In this document: piece by piece, positions 21,950-32,116 of the stretch | Layout: every line of letters starts with the position of its first letter | How positions within the stretch are numbered: position 1 is the first letter of the stretch | Assembly (NCBI GenBank): GCA_028532985.1 | Contig: JANCIK010000010.1 | Span: forward strand, 62,001 to 126,000 | DNA: 64,000 nucleotides | Source of the DNA: Stropharia rugosoannulata | Taxonomy: Eukaryota > Basidiomycota > Agaricomycetes > Agaricales > Strophariaceae | Direction: 5' to 3' | Translations under genes and position numbers: made by a program | The notes under the pieces: generated by a model | What the model was told of the DNA's origin: nothing | Databases searched by the model: none | Seen by the model: only the letters and a program-made list of their open reading frames with translations

Positions 21950-23608
21950 ATGGATCACGGAATCGAAGCAAACCCTTTTGAAGTTCAAACCGTGGCGCCC
22001 AAAGTCAAGCCTTACCCAAATCGCAACTCAAAAGATGCTCCATCGTTTACAGGACCCACTACTCCTTTACATCGATACCTAGAGGACATCGAGGAATTAT
22101 GCAAAGACAGGGGAGACACATCGGATATCACACGGATTACAAAAACCCTGTGGTATGTGGATTACCGATACCACGAAACATGGAAGAATATTCTAGATGA
22201 AAACAAATCCTGGAAGGAGAATAAACAAATATTACTGGAATATTTCCGTGGGTTGGATTCGCTCTACAAATACTCAGTCAACGATCTGCATAAATTAATA
22301 CAGAAGTTTTCGAGCAAACCCATGGATAATCAAGAACTTCTAGCAGAATATCATTGTGAATTCATGATTATAGCTACTTATCTGGAGAAGGAGCAATTAT
22401 CATCAAGAGACGACATCAACAGAAACTATGTTCTAGGTCTTCCAAAAGAATTCAGGGCGAAGGTTCTTACTCAATTAACGGCTGAAGACCCAAAGCGGAA
22501 ACCGGGCCTGGTTCATGATTATCTTCAAGTTAATCGAGCGGCTCGATATGTTCTTCAAGATAATGCTTATTCTGACAGGTATGGCCTTGAAGATACACCT
22601 CGTGAACAGACGAAAACCGAAGAAACTGCTCTTGAGCTCATGCTAAGTAAAATGACATTGGAATTAGGATCAATAAAGATGTTTATGCAAGGCCAACCAA
22701 ATACATCTTTTCCGACGCAAGAAAGACCTATGTATCGTTCCACTCCGCGCTACGCCCCTGGTTGCTTGTTTTGCGGAGACATTAATCATATTATGAGATC
22801 TTGCAACTTGCCGGATGAATTTATAAACAAGGGAATCATCAAACAAGGACCGAATGGTAGATTCACAATGGCTAACGGCGACTGGATCAATGGAACTGGA
22901 ACAATAAAAGAAAGGATCGAAAACATCCTCAAACTGCATCGTGCTCGAGATGCACCCCCTCACCTGTCGCCAGCTACCACGATGATGTTTTCCTGTACTA
23001 CAGCTGAAACCTTGTTTAATTCTTCCAGTAAACTCGAAGAAGTCGACGAAGAAATCGGTGAGGTTTATCTGAAGACAAGGTCTTCGCCTCAAGACAAACC
23101 TGGACCAGGCAAAAACTCATCTGCTTATGAAAAAGTCCCTGAAGTTGTGATTGCTGAAAGGAAATCGGAAAAGACAATACCAGAAGCACATGTAAGATTT
23201 GAACCGGCTAAAGGACCCCAGTACAGATTCACCTCAGGAGCGGAAAATTTGGATCTTCTTAAGAAAGTAATATCAAAATCTTTGGATGCAGAAATTACTA
23301 TTTCTCAGAGAGAATTGTTGGCTATTTCTGGAGAACTTCGGAAATATTTCAAGGAAACAACTACACCAAAGAGAATTCCGATGGTTAGCTATGTTCATGG
23401 CGAAGAAAATGAAGGGTCTTATGTGCTACAATTTGCTTTGGAAAATGGGCCATCAGATAGAGTCCTTTTGACGGCTTCTCCCCTCATGAAACTCAGGGTG
23501 ATACCTGCGTTGCTAAATGGTGAATTTACGGCGGAATGTGTTTGGACCAAGGATCGGAAATCATGGCAATGGATAAGTGCATATGGAGAAAACTGTCTCA
23601 CAATATAA
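21950..23608 (+). CDS. Element C Gag
   Basis: 552-codon ORF beginning MDHGIEANPFE, 190 bp after the LTR. Residues 20-230 resemble a retrotransposon Gag capsid region (helical, with AEYHCEFMIIATYLEKEQLSSRDDINRNYVLGLPKEFR). Residues 272-285 are a zinc knuckle CX2CX4HX4C (CLFCGDINHIMRSC), the nucleocapsid signature. The C-terminal 200 residues are charged and end in the start of the protease domain (LLNGEFTAEC), after which the frame is lost and the catalytic motif continues in the -1 frame at 23536. Gag packages genomic RNA into the virus-like particle. The ORF is intact. Confidence 0.9.
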   Translation: MDHGIEANPFEVQTVAPKVKPYPNRNSKDAPSFTGPTTPLHRYLEDIEELCKDRGDTSDITRITKTLWYVDYRYHETWKNILDENKSWKENKQILLEYFRGLDSLYKYSVNDLHKLIQKFSSKPMDNQELLAEYHCEFMIIATYLEKEQLSSRDDINRNYVLGLPKEFRAKVLTQLTAEDPKRKPGLVHDYLQVNRAARYVLQDNAYSDRYGLEDTPREQTKTEETALELMLSKMTLELGSIKMFMQGQPNTSFPTQERPMYRSTPRYAPGCLFCGDINHIMRSCNLPDEFINKGIIKQGPNGRFTMANGDWINGTGTIKERIENILKLHRARDAPPHLSPATTMMFSCTTAETLFNSSSKLEEVDEEIGEVYLKTRSSPQDKPGPGKNSSAYEKVPEVVIAERKSEKTIPEAHVRFEPAKGPQYRFTSGAENLDLLKKVISKSLDAEITISQRELLAISGELRKYFKETTTPKRIPMVSYVHGEENEGSYVLQFALENGPSDRVLLTASPLMKLRVIPALLNGEFTAECVWTKDRKSWQWISAYGENCLTI

Positions 23609-23895
23609 ACCCAGAAAGGAAAATCTATATGGAGTCTGCCAACACGGAATTGTCGCAAACAGATGGCATGTGCGAAAACCTTAAAATCACTATTGGAAGC
23701 CTTGAACTCTATTTTCAAGTACATGTCGTGGATAAGGCTCCTTTTCAAGTTCTGATAGGACGACCGTTCTTTGTGTATACTGGATGCACTACTAGGGATT
23801 ATACAAATGGCGACCAGGAAATTACTTTGACTTGCCCCAACACGCAGAAGGTGGTTACTGTTGAAATAAGCGACGGAGTGCGGAAAAGAGGATGA
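23536..23895 (+). pseudogene. Element C retropepsin-like protease
   Basis: The frame contains CLDQGSEIMAMD, aligning with LLDSGSQIVSM of element B, and later FQVLIGRPFF, the second conserved retropepsin block. The catalytic Asp-Ser/Thr-Gly appears as Asp-Gln-Gly, which is unusual. It is in the -1 frame relative to gag, with 73 nt overlap, but the join falls inside the protease domain, so a one-base loss is as likely as programmed frameshifting. The frame ends at 23895, and the stretch to 24125 has no clean coding frame. Confidence 0.75.
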
Positions 23896-24124
23896 ATTTT
23901 GTTTGTCCGAGTGAGCTCGATGGACAAACGGATGGGGGGTACGTTACGAGATACAAGCAGATATAGCTACAATTATGTAAGTGTCCAAATGTGTAATAGC
24001 TTGATTTGTACGAAGGTCCCAAAATTCCAACAGTTACTATTCCAACTCAGCCCAGGAATAAGGTTTCTGAAAAAGAGTCAGCGGATTTTCCAGAATCCTG
24101 ACTGAATTAAAACGGTCGGGAAAG

Positions 24125-27100
24125 ATGTTCATGTTAAAAATAGTGCACGAGAAACGACATGAACAGCAAAAGAAGGATATTCCTTCAGCACTATCATTTG
24201 GACGATTTATAACTCCCTTATTTGCGGCAAGAATAGATGATGAAAGAGGATCATCATACCATGAAATATACCCTACTAATTTTAATTTTGAAGTTTCGGC
24301 CAGATTTATCAGCCAATGTTTACAGAAGACTTATGCTTACTCTTTTCAACAAAGAGCACTAATAATAAAAGCCAGGAAGAAATATAAACCCGTGGCAAGA
24401 CGGACGTTTCCTGTGTCAACTACGCTTCCTGAAGAATATCGTGTTATTAGAAGAATTCCATCGGATCCTTTGGCTAACATGAAACCGTTACCTTTTAAAG
24501 TGGACCATATTGAACCAGGAATACGTTATACTAAAGAATGAATGGACGCCTGGAACATAAATGAAGATGGCTTCTTGACATCGGATGAAGCTCGTCTAGT
24601 TCAATGGATCATTAAAGAACATGAGATGGGATTTGCCTGGAATGAGATGGAGAAAGGTGCTTTCAGAGAAGATTATTTTGAACCACTAAAGATACCCGTT
24701 GTACCACATGAACCATGGGCGGAAAAACCGATACCGATACCTCCAGGCATTGCTAAAGAAGTCACGAGAATTTTTCAAGATAAAGTCGCAAGCAAAGTGT
24801 ATGAACCTTCTAGTTCACCATATCGGTCCAGGATCCTATATGTGCCAAAGAAAAGCGGAGCAATACGGGTAGTGCATGACCTGAGAAGGTTGAATGCAGT
24901 AACCATAAAAGACTCAGCTCTACCACCAGTTGTAGAACTTTATGCGGAATCTTTTGGTGGAAGAACTATCTATGCCATGTTTGATTTGTTTGTAGGATTT
25001 GACCATCGGGTTCTTCATCAAGATTCAAGAGACTATACTACGTTCTCTTCGCCTATCGGAAACCTGAGATTGACCCGTCTACCACAAGGATTTACAAATT
25101 CCATTCAAGTCCAGCAGGGAGATGTGTCATTTATCTTGGAGCCTGAGATTCCCGAATTTACGGAACCTTTTGTGGACGATGTACCGGTCAAAGGACCACG
25201 ATCTTATTATCAAGATATGAATGGGGTCTATGAAACGATTTCCGAAAACCCTGGTATCAGAAGATTTGTCTGGGAACATTTGAACAACGTACATCGCATC
25301 ATTCAAAGGATACAGCATGCTGGAGGAACCTTCAATGCCTCAAAATCCTTTTTGGCTGTACCAAGAATTAATGTTGTCAGCCATATGTGCAGCATCCAAG
25401 GAAGGACGGTTGATGAGTCAAAAGTCAGAGTTATCAGGGATTGGAAACCTTGTGAAAACTTGACAAAAGTTCGCTCATTCTTGGGAACATTGGGTGTAAT
25501 GTGTATCTTTATAAAAGATTATGCAATGCATTCAAGACCGTTAACTGAACTAACAAAGAAGGACATTGAATTCACATGGGGACAAAGAGAGCAAGAAGCA
25601 ATGGACAGTTTAAAGTGTCTCTTAATTCAGTCTCCAGCATTAACAGCATTGGACTATGAATCCGAAGGACAGATAATAATGGAGGTGGACTCAAGCAACA
25701 TAGCCGTGGGTTTTATCTTATCACAGGTTAAAGAAGACGGAAAGGAACATCCTGCGCGGTTTGGTTCTATAACTTGGAATGAAAGAGAATCAAGATACTC
25801 ACAAGCCAAGATCGAGTTATATGGCCTATTTCGCAGCCTTAGAGTGTATCGGATATACCTGGTTGGAGTGGAAAACTTGATAATCAGGACTGATGCGAGT
25901 TACCTCAAGGGAATGTTAAACAACCCTGATATACAACCTAATGCCACGATAAATCGCTGGATAGCCGCCATACTTTTGTTTGACTTCAAGCTGGAACACG
26001 TTCCTGGAAAATCACATTCACTAGACGGTCTGTCTAGAAGGAGACGATCAGAATTAGATCCTCAAGAAGATTCCGAAGAAGAAGTTGAAGACTGGATTGA
26101 CAGGGCATGCGGCTTCGGAATCTGGGTCTTAAACAAAAATGACGATCGGAAATTCACTCACATGTCCATGGTACAGAAGAAAATACCAGGATCATCATTG
26201 TCTTACAAGGCTATGGTACTTATTGCAGCTAAATCGGTGCCTCACCGTTCAGAAATTACTACAACGCTTAAGTTACCAGTTTCCGACAGAGGGGCTGACA
26301 TGGATAAGGAATTAAAGAAGGTCAAAGAATTCCTAGGCGACCCCGAAAGACCTGCATGGATTCGTACAAGAAAGGAGTATGACCGCTTCCTCAAGAAAGT
26401 AAGACAGTTCTTCATACTGGACAGAAAGCTATGGAAAAGGTCTGATGATGGTGAACATAAACAAGTGGTACAACAAGAAGATAGGCTTCGGATACTTCAA
26501 GAAGTACATGATAACTTAGGACATAAGTCTTATTTCACTGTGTGGAATAGGCTCACGAAGCGTTTTTGGTGGCCTAACATCAGTAATGATCTTACGTGGT
26601 ACTTGAAGACTTGTGATATATGTCAGAGACAGTCAAGGGTAAAGAACCTCATTCCACCAACGGTAGCTCGTCCATTATCGCTATTTGTCAAGGTTCACGC
26701 GGATACCTTCTTTATGCCCAAAGGAAAAGGGGGAAAACATCTCTGTCTTCATCTAAGATGTTCACTTTCGGGAATGCCTGAAGCTCTGGCTGTAGCATCG
26801 GAAAACCATACGGTTATAGGAGAATTTCTGTTGGATGTTATGTCGTGATGGGGAGATATGGCTATTATCATGACAGACAATGGTACACCTTGGGTTAAAG
26901 CCGTGAACTATTTGGCAGAAAAATATGGAATCTACCACATCAGAATTTCGGGATATAATTCGCAGGCAAACAGCTTGATTGAAAAACGACATCTCAATGT
27001 TAGGGAAGCAATAGTCAAGACTTGTGAAGGCGACTTATCAATTTGGAAATTCACCAGTTGAAAAATCACTTGATCAGAAAACAAAACCACGATACTTTGG

Positions 27101-27326
27101 ACCTCTAATGGTGTTACGAAGAACGAAAGAGGGGTCTTACATCTGTACTGAACTCAGTGGAGCGGTATCCTACAAGAGATTCGCCGTGTATCGCTTGATA
27201 CCTTACATATCGAGAGAACCGCTGGAAATACCATGGGAACTATTATCTCAACCCAAGGATCTGATTGAAGGCATGGTACACGAAGAAGTACCTGAGGACT
27301 CTCAAATGGCGCCTGATAATGAATAG
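24125..27326 (+). pseudogene. Element C pol: RT, RNase H, integrase (decayed)
   Basis: 24125-24538 is the linker before RT (KARKKYKPVARRTFP). TGA 24539-24541 then interrupts the same frame, which resumes as 24542-26845: RT with YVPKKSGAIRVVHDLRRLN, LPQGFTNS and catalytic FVDD; RNase H (MEVDSSNIAVGFIL, KIELYGL, IRTDASYLKGML); integrase HHCC (HDNLGH, CDIC) and first Asp in VHADTFF. A second TGA at 26846-26848 lies where element B has CRWG, so CGA to TGA. The frame continues with TDNGT and the Glu in SLIEKRH, then about 130 residues present in B are missing and the sequence resumes near 27060 in another frame to 27326. Non-functional; the palm and DDE residues are still present. Confidence 0.92.
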
Positions 27327-27580
27327 CAAGTTTCCAAAAACGCTTACACAAACTTAAAAATTTCTTAATGGAGCTTCAACAGTTTCAAGTTCTTTTCTTT
27401 TTATTTGTTAAATAAACTTTCTTTCTTTAGGTTATGTTCCTGTTCTTACAAGACTAAGAAATTATTGCTTCCAAAAATAAATTATACGTTGATCAAGACA
27501 AACTATTATCTACAAAATACTGCGAAAAAACTTTTGCGAAGAAAAGGGAAAGGGATTGCGAAGAACTACACATGAATTTC
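27327..27580. other. Spacer between element C pol and its antisense cassette
   Basis: AT-rich, no gene seen. It separates the pol stop (27326) from the stop of the convergent gene at 27581, 254 bp, so the convergent pol/cassette layout matches elements A and B. Confidence 0.6.
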
Positions 27581-28524
27581 CTATCTCCTGCGGAATCTGT
27601 TTACCTCCCCGGCCATCCTGCGGATTTCTTCAACATGTTCCATGGCTAGCTCGACAAGATCGCGAAGATGAGTCTCCATGTCGGTATAATGTCGCAAGTT
27701 CCGGCTACAAAGGATCTCCAGTTCGTCGAAACCGCTTGAAGAGTCGGCTGTGGTTTGCCACTATCGGTAATCGCGTACCAATCTTGTGTACGGCTCGTAA
27801 AAAGGTAAACACTCATCAGGGTTATCGGAACCTGGGCCTTGAAACACCTGATGAAAAGGATGATTAATTGTCAAGAAACAAAAGAGGGTCACTGCTTACC
27901 AGAAGGTCCTGCTCCGCTGTCTTCCTGTGGTGGGACGACGGTATCGGTGTAACCGAAGATGTGGGCGCTGTCGACGTCCATGAAGTCGTTTGCGTCGCCT
28001 GCATCATAATCCTCTTCAATTTCGTTGACTGGTCCATTCTCGTCTACCTCAGGATTTTCACTGGTGCTGCTGTCTTCGCTCTCTTCCTTGGGATCAGGAT
28101 GGACCGTACGGAATCGATGGTCATATGAGAAGTCACTGCCAGCTAAGGCGCGGGTCAAGAAGTTGCCTGGTTGTTGTTTCTAAATTACGGATGAAGTTGT
28201 CAGCATGAAACCGACCAAAAACAATTAACAGAAACTTACACATGCGGCAGTATTATTACTGCAATTCTTTTTGTCGACCTTACAATTGGTACACGCCCTG
28301 CTCCACCGCGGTGTGTAGCGCAATGTGCACATGTACCCGGGGTGATTTTTGCACCAAGAACATATCTGGATCATTTGTTATTTAAAACAAACACTCATTA
28401 CGCCATGGCTACTTACTTGCTCGTATTCGTACCAGCCTTCGGCAAGGCCGAGGATCTGGGGGGCAGCCCAGCGCATGTTGACTTCGTAGGTTGATGCAGG
28501 ACGAGCGGTACGACAAGGAGGCAT
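27581..28524 (-). CDS. Element C antisense cassette gene: Zn2Cys6-like cluster protein
   Basis: Four exons read from the splice signals: 28417-28524 (MPPCRTARPASTYEVNM), 28240-28365, 27900-28179 and 27581-27747; all joins are GT-AG and in phase, giving about 226 residues. Exon 2 encodes six cysteines spaced CX2C-X7-C-X11-C-X2-C-X6-C (CSWC, C-T-L-R, CTNC), very near the Zn(II)2Cys6 pattern of fungal transcription factors. Exon 3 is acidic (EESEDSSTSENPEVDEN). Exon 4 is a helical, probably coiled-coil end (METHLRDLVELAMEHVEEIRRMAGEV) resembling the end of g1 in A and B. No stop interrupts it. Likely a nuclear DNA-binding protein of the element; CGG-containing TCGGAAA motifs across element C are candidate targets. 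Confidence 0.75.
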
Positions 28525-29142
28525 TTTTGGGACAAGAGATGGAAGGGGGAAGGAAAGAATGGTGAAAGTATGGGTGAAATGGGCAGCCTTTTATATTCTT
28601 CTGGGACAGTGGTTCAGCACGCTTTCGGAAATCGGCTAGCTTTGAATGGGTTCGGCATCATGCGCGGATGGCACTATGAAGAAACCGATAGAATGCTGTG
28701 GATTCTTCTCTATGACTCGGTCATATATGTTGGACAATTGGGCTGCCTTTACTGGAACTGCGACAACTTCGACACGAATCTTGTTCGGATTTTCTATTTT
28801 TAGGTCGGAAATCACCGTGGCTCATGTTCTGGAAAGCGGTGTGGCCTAATCAAGTATGACGGCGTGATGGCGCCGGTTTTATGGTGACATGCCGTGCTGC
28901 TTTAGGGAATGGCGTTACCTCTTTTGTCTGCCGTCGGGTTGTTGTTGCGGCAATGCTCTGGGCCGCCGCGGATTTTCAACTGGCTTTTTCGGCTGTAATG
29001 GCGTATGTGTAGGCTGGGCGGCTTGTTCTGTTTCACTTCGGCATCTTCCATTTTCATTCGGCCTTTTTCGGCATCGTATGGCAGCGTCAAATTTGCGTGC
29101 GGAAATTTATCATAATGGTTTTACATCTATGGGCAGCTGTAT
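28525..29142. other. Spacer between C cassette genes
   Basis: No coding frame that I trust. It contains TCGGAAA motifs near 28627 and 28804 and many shorter TTCGGC/TTTCGGC variants between 28990 and 29070. It is the upstream (promoter) side of the zinc-cluster gene. Confidence 0.5.
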
Positions 29143-29653
29143 CTATGCCTGTTTGGCTTTTTTTTCAATCCAGTCCCTCCATCTCTCCACTCCATCTATG
29201 GTGAAGTCAGTCTCGCACAAGTAACAGTGGCGGAAACCTTGTGACTGCTTCTCCGCTGCTTTGAGTAGGCTTAATGCCTTATCCTGCTCGCTGTCTACAA
29301 GAACGGCTCCGTATTCACTCATGATCCGGCGAAGCAAGAGTAATGTCCATGATGACCTGGGTCGAAATTGTTTTGCAGATATATAATCTTCAAAATGGTC
29401 ATTCTGTGCAGAATATGTATTGTCAATTGGGTTTGATGTCAACAGGTCAAGTGGGACAACTTACAATGTAATGGCACAGGGCGGCAAGTGTCTGATGTGT
29501 TTCCATCGTGTCTGTTGCGGAACGAGATAGCATTTGATCGGATAACAATTGGTCTATGGTGGGCCAAATGGCATGCTCTAGGACCTGCATGACGTCTGTC
29601 GGATTCTTCACAGCTGTGGTCAATAACGTGGTGAATCGAGTGGTGGTGCTCAT
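29143..29653 (-). CDS. Element C antisense cassette gene, two exons
   Basis: Exon 1 29465-29653 (MSTTTRFTTLLTTAVKNPTDVM ... LAALCHYI), intron 29404-29464 (61 bp, GTAAGT...CACAG), exon 2 29143-29403 (NDHFEDYISAKQFRPRSS ... FRHCYLCETDFTIDGVERWRDWIEKKAKQA). About 149 residues, helical, with one CX2C (CYLC) near the C-terminus. It is in the same orientation and cassette as the zinc-cluster gene. In position it is the counterpart of a g2-g4 gene in A/B, but I see no convincing sequence similarity. Appears intact. Function unknown. Confidence 0.65.
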
Positions 29654-29795
29654 TTCTGGTGTTTGGACAGACTAGTTGCCTTCACTTTATACATAGTATA
29701 GGCGCTGGGCTACTTGGCATTGGACAATCTGGGCGCATGGCTACATGTCACTTGTCTGGAGATTATCTAGCTATTTTCCGACAGCCGGTTGTCGG

Positions 29796-30284
29796 TTATG
29801 GGTCGCCTACTCTGCACACACATGCCTGCTGATACTGGAAGAAAACATCGTCCATGCGTTCCTTGATTTCGGGAATCTCGTGCCCGGTGTATCCAAATGC
29901 CATCGTCATGTATCGCATACACATTAACACCCTCAATTCGACCATGGTGATTTGCTCGTTAGGCGATTGATGTATGGCTACATACTGACGACCATGCCAT
30001 GCTATATACTATGATTGTGTTAGGGCGGCACGTCGCCTGGAGAAGTTGCTTACTGCTATGGTTTGTCCTAGGAACAAGAAGGACCGGAGATCGGTTATGA
30101 CAGGCTGCAAGTTGAGTGTGTCAAGCTGGAGTATTCGTGTGTATTCGTATTCTAGGGCGTCGACGAAGGGATCAAGGCAATGTTTGAAGACATATGGGAT
30201 CGGAAATCGCAATCGGAAATCGTTTAGATCGGTGGGCAACTCAAGCACTAATGATTGAAGATATAGACGTAAAGGCGCTTGCAT
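29796..30284 (-). CDS. Element C antisense cassette gene, two exons
   Basis: Exon 1 30054-30284 (MQAPLRLYLQSLVLELPTDLNDFRLRF ... FLFLGQTIA), intron 30009-30053 (45 bp, GTAAGC...CATAG), exon 2 29796-30008 (YIAWHGRQYVAIHQSPNEQ ... HEIPEIKERMDDVFFQYQQ...). About 147 residues, no known domain. The split-helical layout and size are like g2 in A/B (one short phase-matched intron, about 140 residues), but sequence identity is too low for me to claim homology. No stop in the joined frame. Confidence 0.6.
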
Positions 30285-30322
30285 TGCGGGTGCTACGGAA
30301 CTATCTACTAGTGCTCTACGCT

Positions 30323-30982
30323 TTATATATCCATCTCTCGCACCAATGTTCGGAATATGGCATGTGGACGTTGGGTGGGCACGGCCGTTTGAAGATGAAA
30401 GATTGCCGCTGGGATTTCTTTGATATCTGATGTGTCTTCAGGTGTTGCGGCTGGCCTGAATGCTGGCAGGTGTTCTTCAAGAGGGTCTTCGGCTTTGACG
30501 CGGTTTGAAAACTGTATCCACCACCGGCTGTTGCTGTCCAGTTCATTAAATTCTTTGAAGTCGACTTGGTTTTCTTTGGTTGCATCGGCAGTGTCCTCAG
30601 CATATAGCGCCATGAACCGCAGTATGGTCGACCAATACTCGAACCCTTCGTGATCCTCCATCGGAAACATCTCCAGTAAATGCCTGGCACTTGCGCTTAG
30701 GTAGCGGCATTCAGGTGGAATCATATGCTCAATTTCATGCTCATTTGACGGCCGCATGTTGACGCGAGAGCATAGCAATAAGCGCTGCGCTATCATTAGC
30801 AGGGCTAGCTGTGTAAAGGTTCGAGGGCTTACCATGTGATCAAGGTGATCATGAACGTACGCTTCCACTTGCGCATGGTCGATTATGTTCAGTTCTCGTA
30901 CGCTGCGAGTGCAGATGTCCTTGTAGATGGCGAGGCACAGGATTTCGTGTTGGTGACGGATGGACAACGCAAATTCACGCAT
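30323..30982 (-). CDS. Element C antisense cassette gene nearest the 3' LTR
   Basis: The frame stays open from inside the LTR, but I choose MREFALSIRHQHEILCL at 30982 as the likely start because upstream codons run through the LTR and polypurine tract. About 219 residues, helical, no recognised domain; an acidic and Pro-rich C-terminal third (AEDPLEEHLPAFRPAATPEDTSD). Either it ends at the TAA near 30320 or it is spliced to an exon beyond. First gene of the antisense cassette, about 170 bp from the polypurine tract, so its promoter probably lies in or near the 3' LTR edge. Confidence 0.6.
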   Translation of the reverse strand: MREFALSIRHQHEILCLAIYKDICTRSVRELNIIDHAQVEAYVHDHLDHMVSPRTFTQLALLMIAQRLLLCSRVNMRPSNEHEIEHMIPPECRYLSASARHLLEMFPMEDHEGFEYWSTILRFMALYAEDTADATKENQVDFKEFNELDSNSRWWIQFSNRVKAEDPLEEHLPAFRPAATPEDTSDIKEIPAAIFHLQTAVPTQRPHAIFRTLVREMDI

Positions 30983-31138
30983 GGTCGATGGTACCACAAA
31001 TGCATGGCTTCGGTTTCCTGGAGCAAAACAGAGCAAGCGAAATATTCTTTCTGCTGCGGGGTCTATGGTGCTTGATGGCGACAACACTTTTGGCTGAAAT
31101 TTATAGGTTTCCGACCACCCAGGAGGGTGGTATTTTAA

Positions 31139-31152
31139 AAGTTGGGGGGAGA
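31139..31152 (+). promoter_or_regulatory. Polypurine tract of element C
   Basis: AAGTTGGGGGGAGA directly before the 3' LTR start TGTGAGG; near-identical in form to the tract of element B (AGTGGGGGGGGAGA). It marks the element boundary and places the antisense cassette inside the retrotransposon. Confidence 0.85.
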
Positions 31153-32116
31153 TGTGAGGGGCTGGGGCTGGCCCCTCATGAAAACAAGAAAAACCATAAG
31201 GTTTGGAACATAGATACACAAGAAGCAACATATCTGCCCTAACAATCGGAAACTACGATCAGAAACTGAAATAACAAGAAGAAGCACGAAATATGAAGAC
31301 TGAGATATGAAGATGCAAGTTTATTCAAAGATATGAAATATGTACATGATGAAACAAGAAGACAAGCACAAGGAAGACTCAAGATGTTATTACAACTTAA
31401 TGGCAGATCAAGAAAGACAACAGCATCAGAGCAATATTGGACTTCTGATGCCGACAACATCAGATCAATATTAACAATCTGATGTAACTATGGACCCACA
31501 AGGAAGTCAATCACATGGAAATACTCATACATACAACCTGGGACAAAAATGGTGACGGATTCCAACGATATGCAAGGGTTTCCGACGACATGCAGGCGTG
31601 TGGTAGCAGAAAGCAGAAGAATCTTGACACAAACACAAGGGACATAGGTGTGGAAAGAGGGTTGGAGGAGATGTATGTTTAGGGGTGAACATGGAGATGA
31701 TCCGCCACAGGAAGATTTCTTGTGCTTGGGCTTGGTTTCTGAAGATAAGGAAAATTGTGGCCAAGATATGAAGCATGCTGTAGAGCAGCATGGTTTCCGA
31801 CGAGATAAAGTCAGCACGGGCGGTCGGATCTTCGTGGATGTATAAGGTACGATCTGGACATGGCAACCAGACAGGTATTTAAGGAGTAGAATATCTCTGT
31901 ACTTCTCTAGCTTCCATCAGGGTTAAATTCTACCTACACACATCATACCAGTTCGCATCGGAAACCGTTGTTTAAACCTCGTACACTGGAAGCTCCTTGT
32001 TTTAAAACAAGTAAAACCTTTTCAACGTGCTATCGTTGTACACACATTGCCTTCGCACATTGTGAACTATAGAGACAGGCTTTTCAGACCAGTCCTACCC
32101 AACTTCGCACCTCACA
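31153..32116 (+). repeat. 3' LTR of element C
   Basis: 964 bp, the same ends as the 5' LTR (TGTGAGG...CCTCACA). Followed by the duplicated target GCGC (32117-32120) and by element B pol sequence. About 1% different from the 5' LTR. Confidence 0.95.

Larger units (their letters stand above)
20795..32116 (+). mobile_element. Complete Ty3/gypsy element C nested in element B
   Basis: 11,322 bp: 5' LTR, primer-binding region, gag, protease, RT-RNase H-integrase on +, an antisense gene cassette on -, polypurine tract and 3' LTR. The LTRs start TGTGAGG and end CCTCACA (perfect 7-bp inverted ends). The target duplication is GCGC (20791-20794 and 32117-32120). It interrupts the Pol coding region of element B; the B reading frames on either side are the two halves of one gene. 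Pol carries two in-frame TGA codons and an internal deletion, so this copy is non-autonomous. Confidence 0.95.

Noticed and set aside
23536..23608. Programmed -1 frameshift between gag and protease of element C
   Set aside because: No clear X-XXY-YYZ heptamer at the overlap, and the join lies inside the protease fold; a one-base loss explains it as well. Kept only as an open question.
29796..30982. One-to-one homology of the C cassette genes with g2-g4 of A/B
   Set aside because: Sizes and intron counts are similar, but I could not align residues convincingly; only the zinc-cluster gene is claimed as shared.
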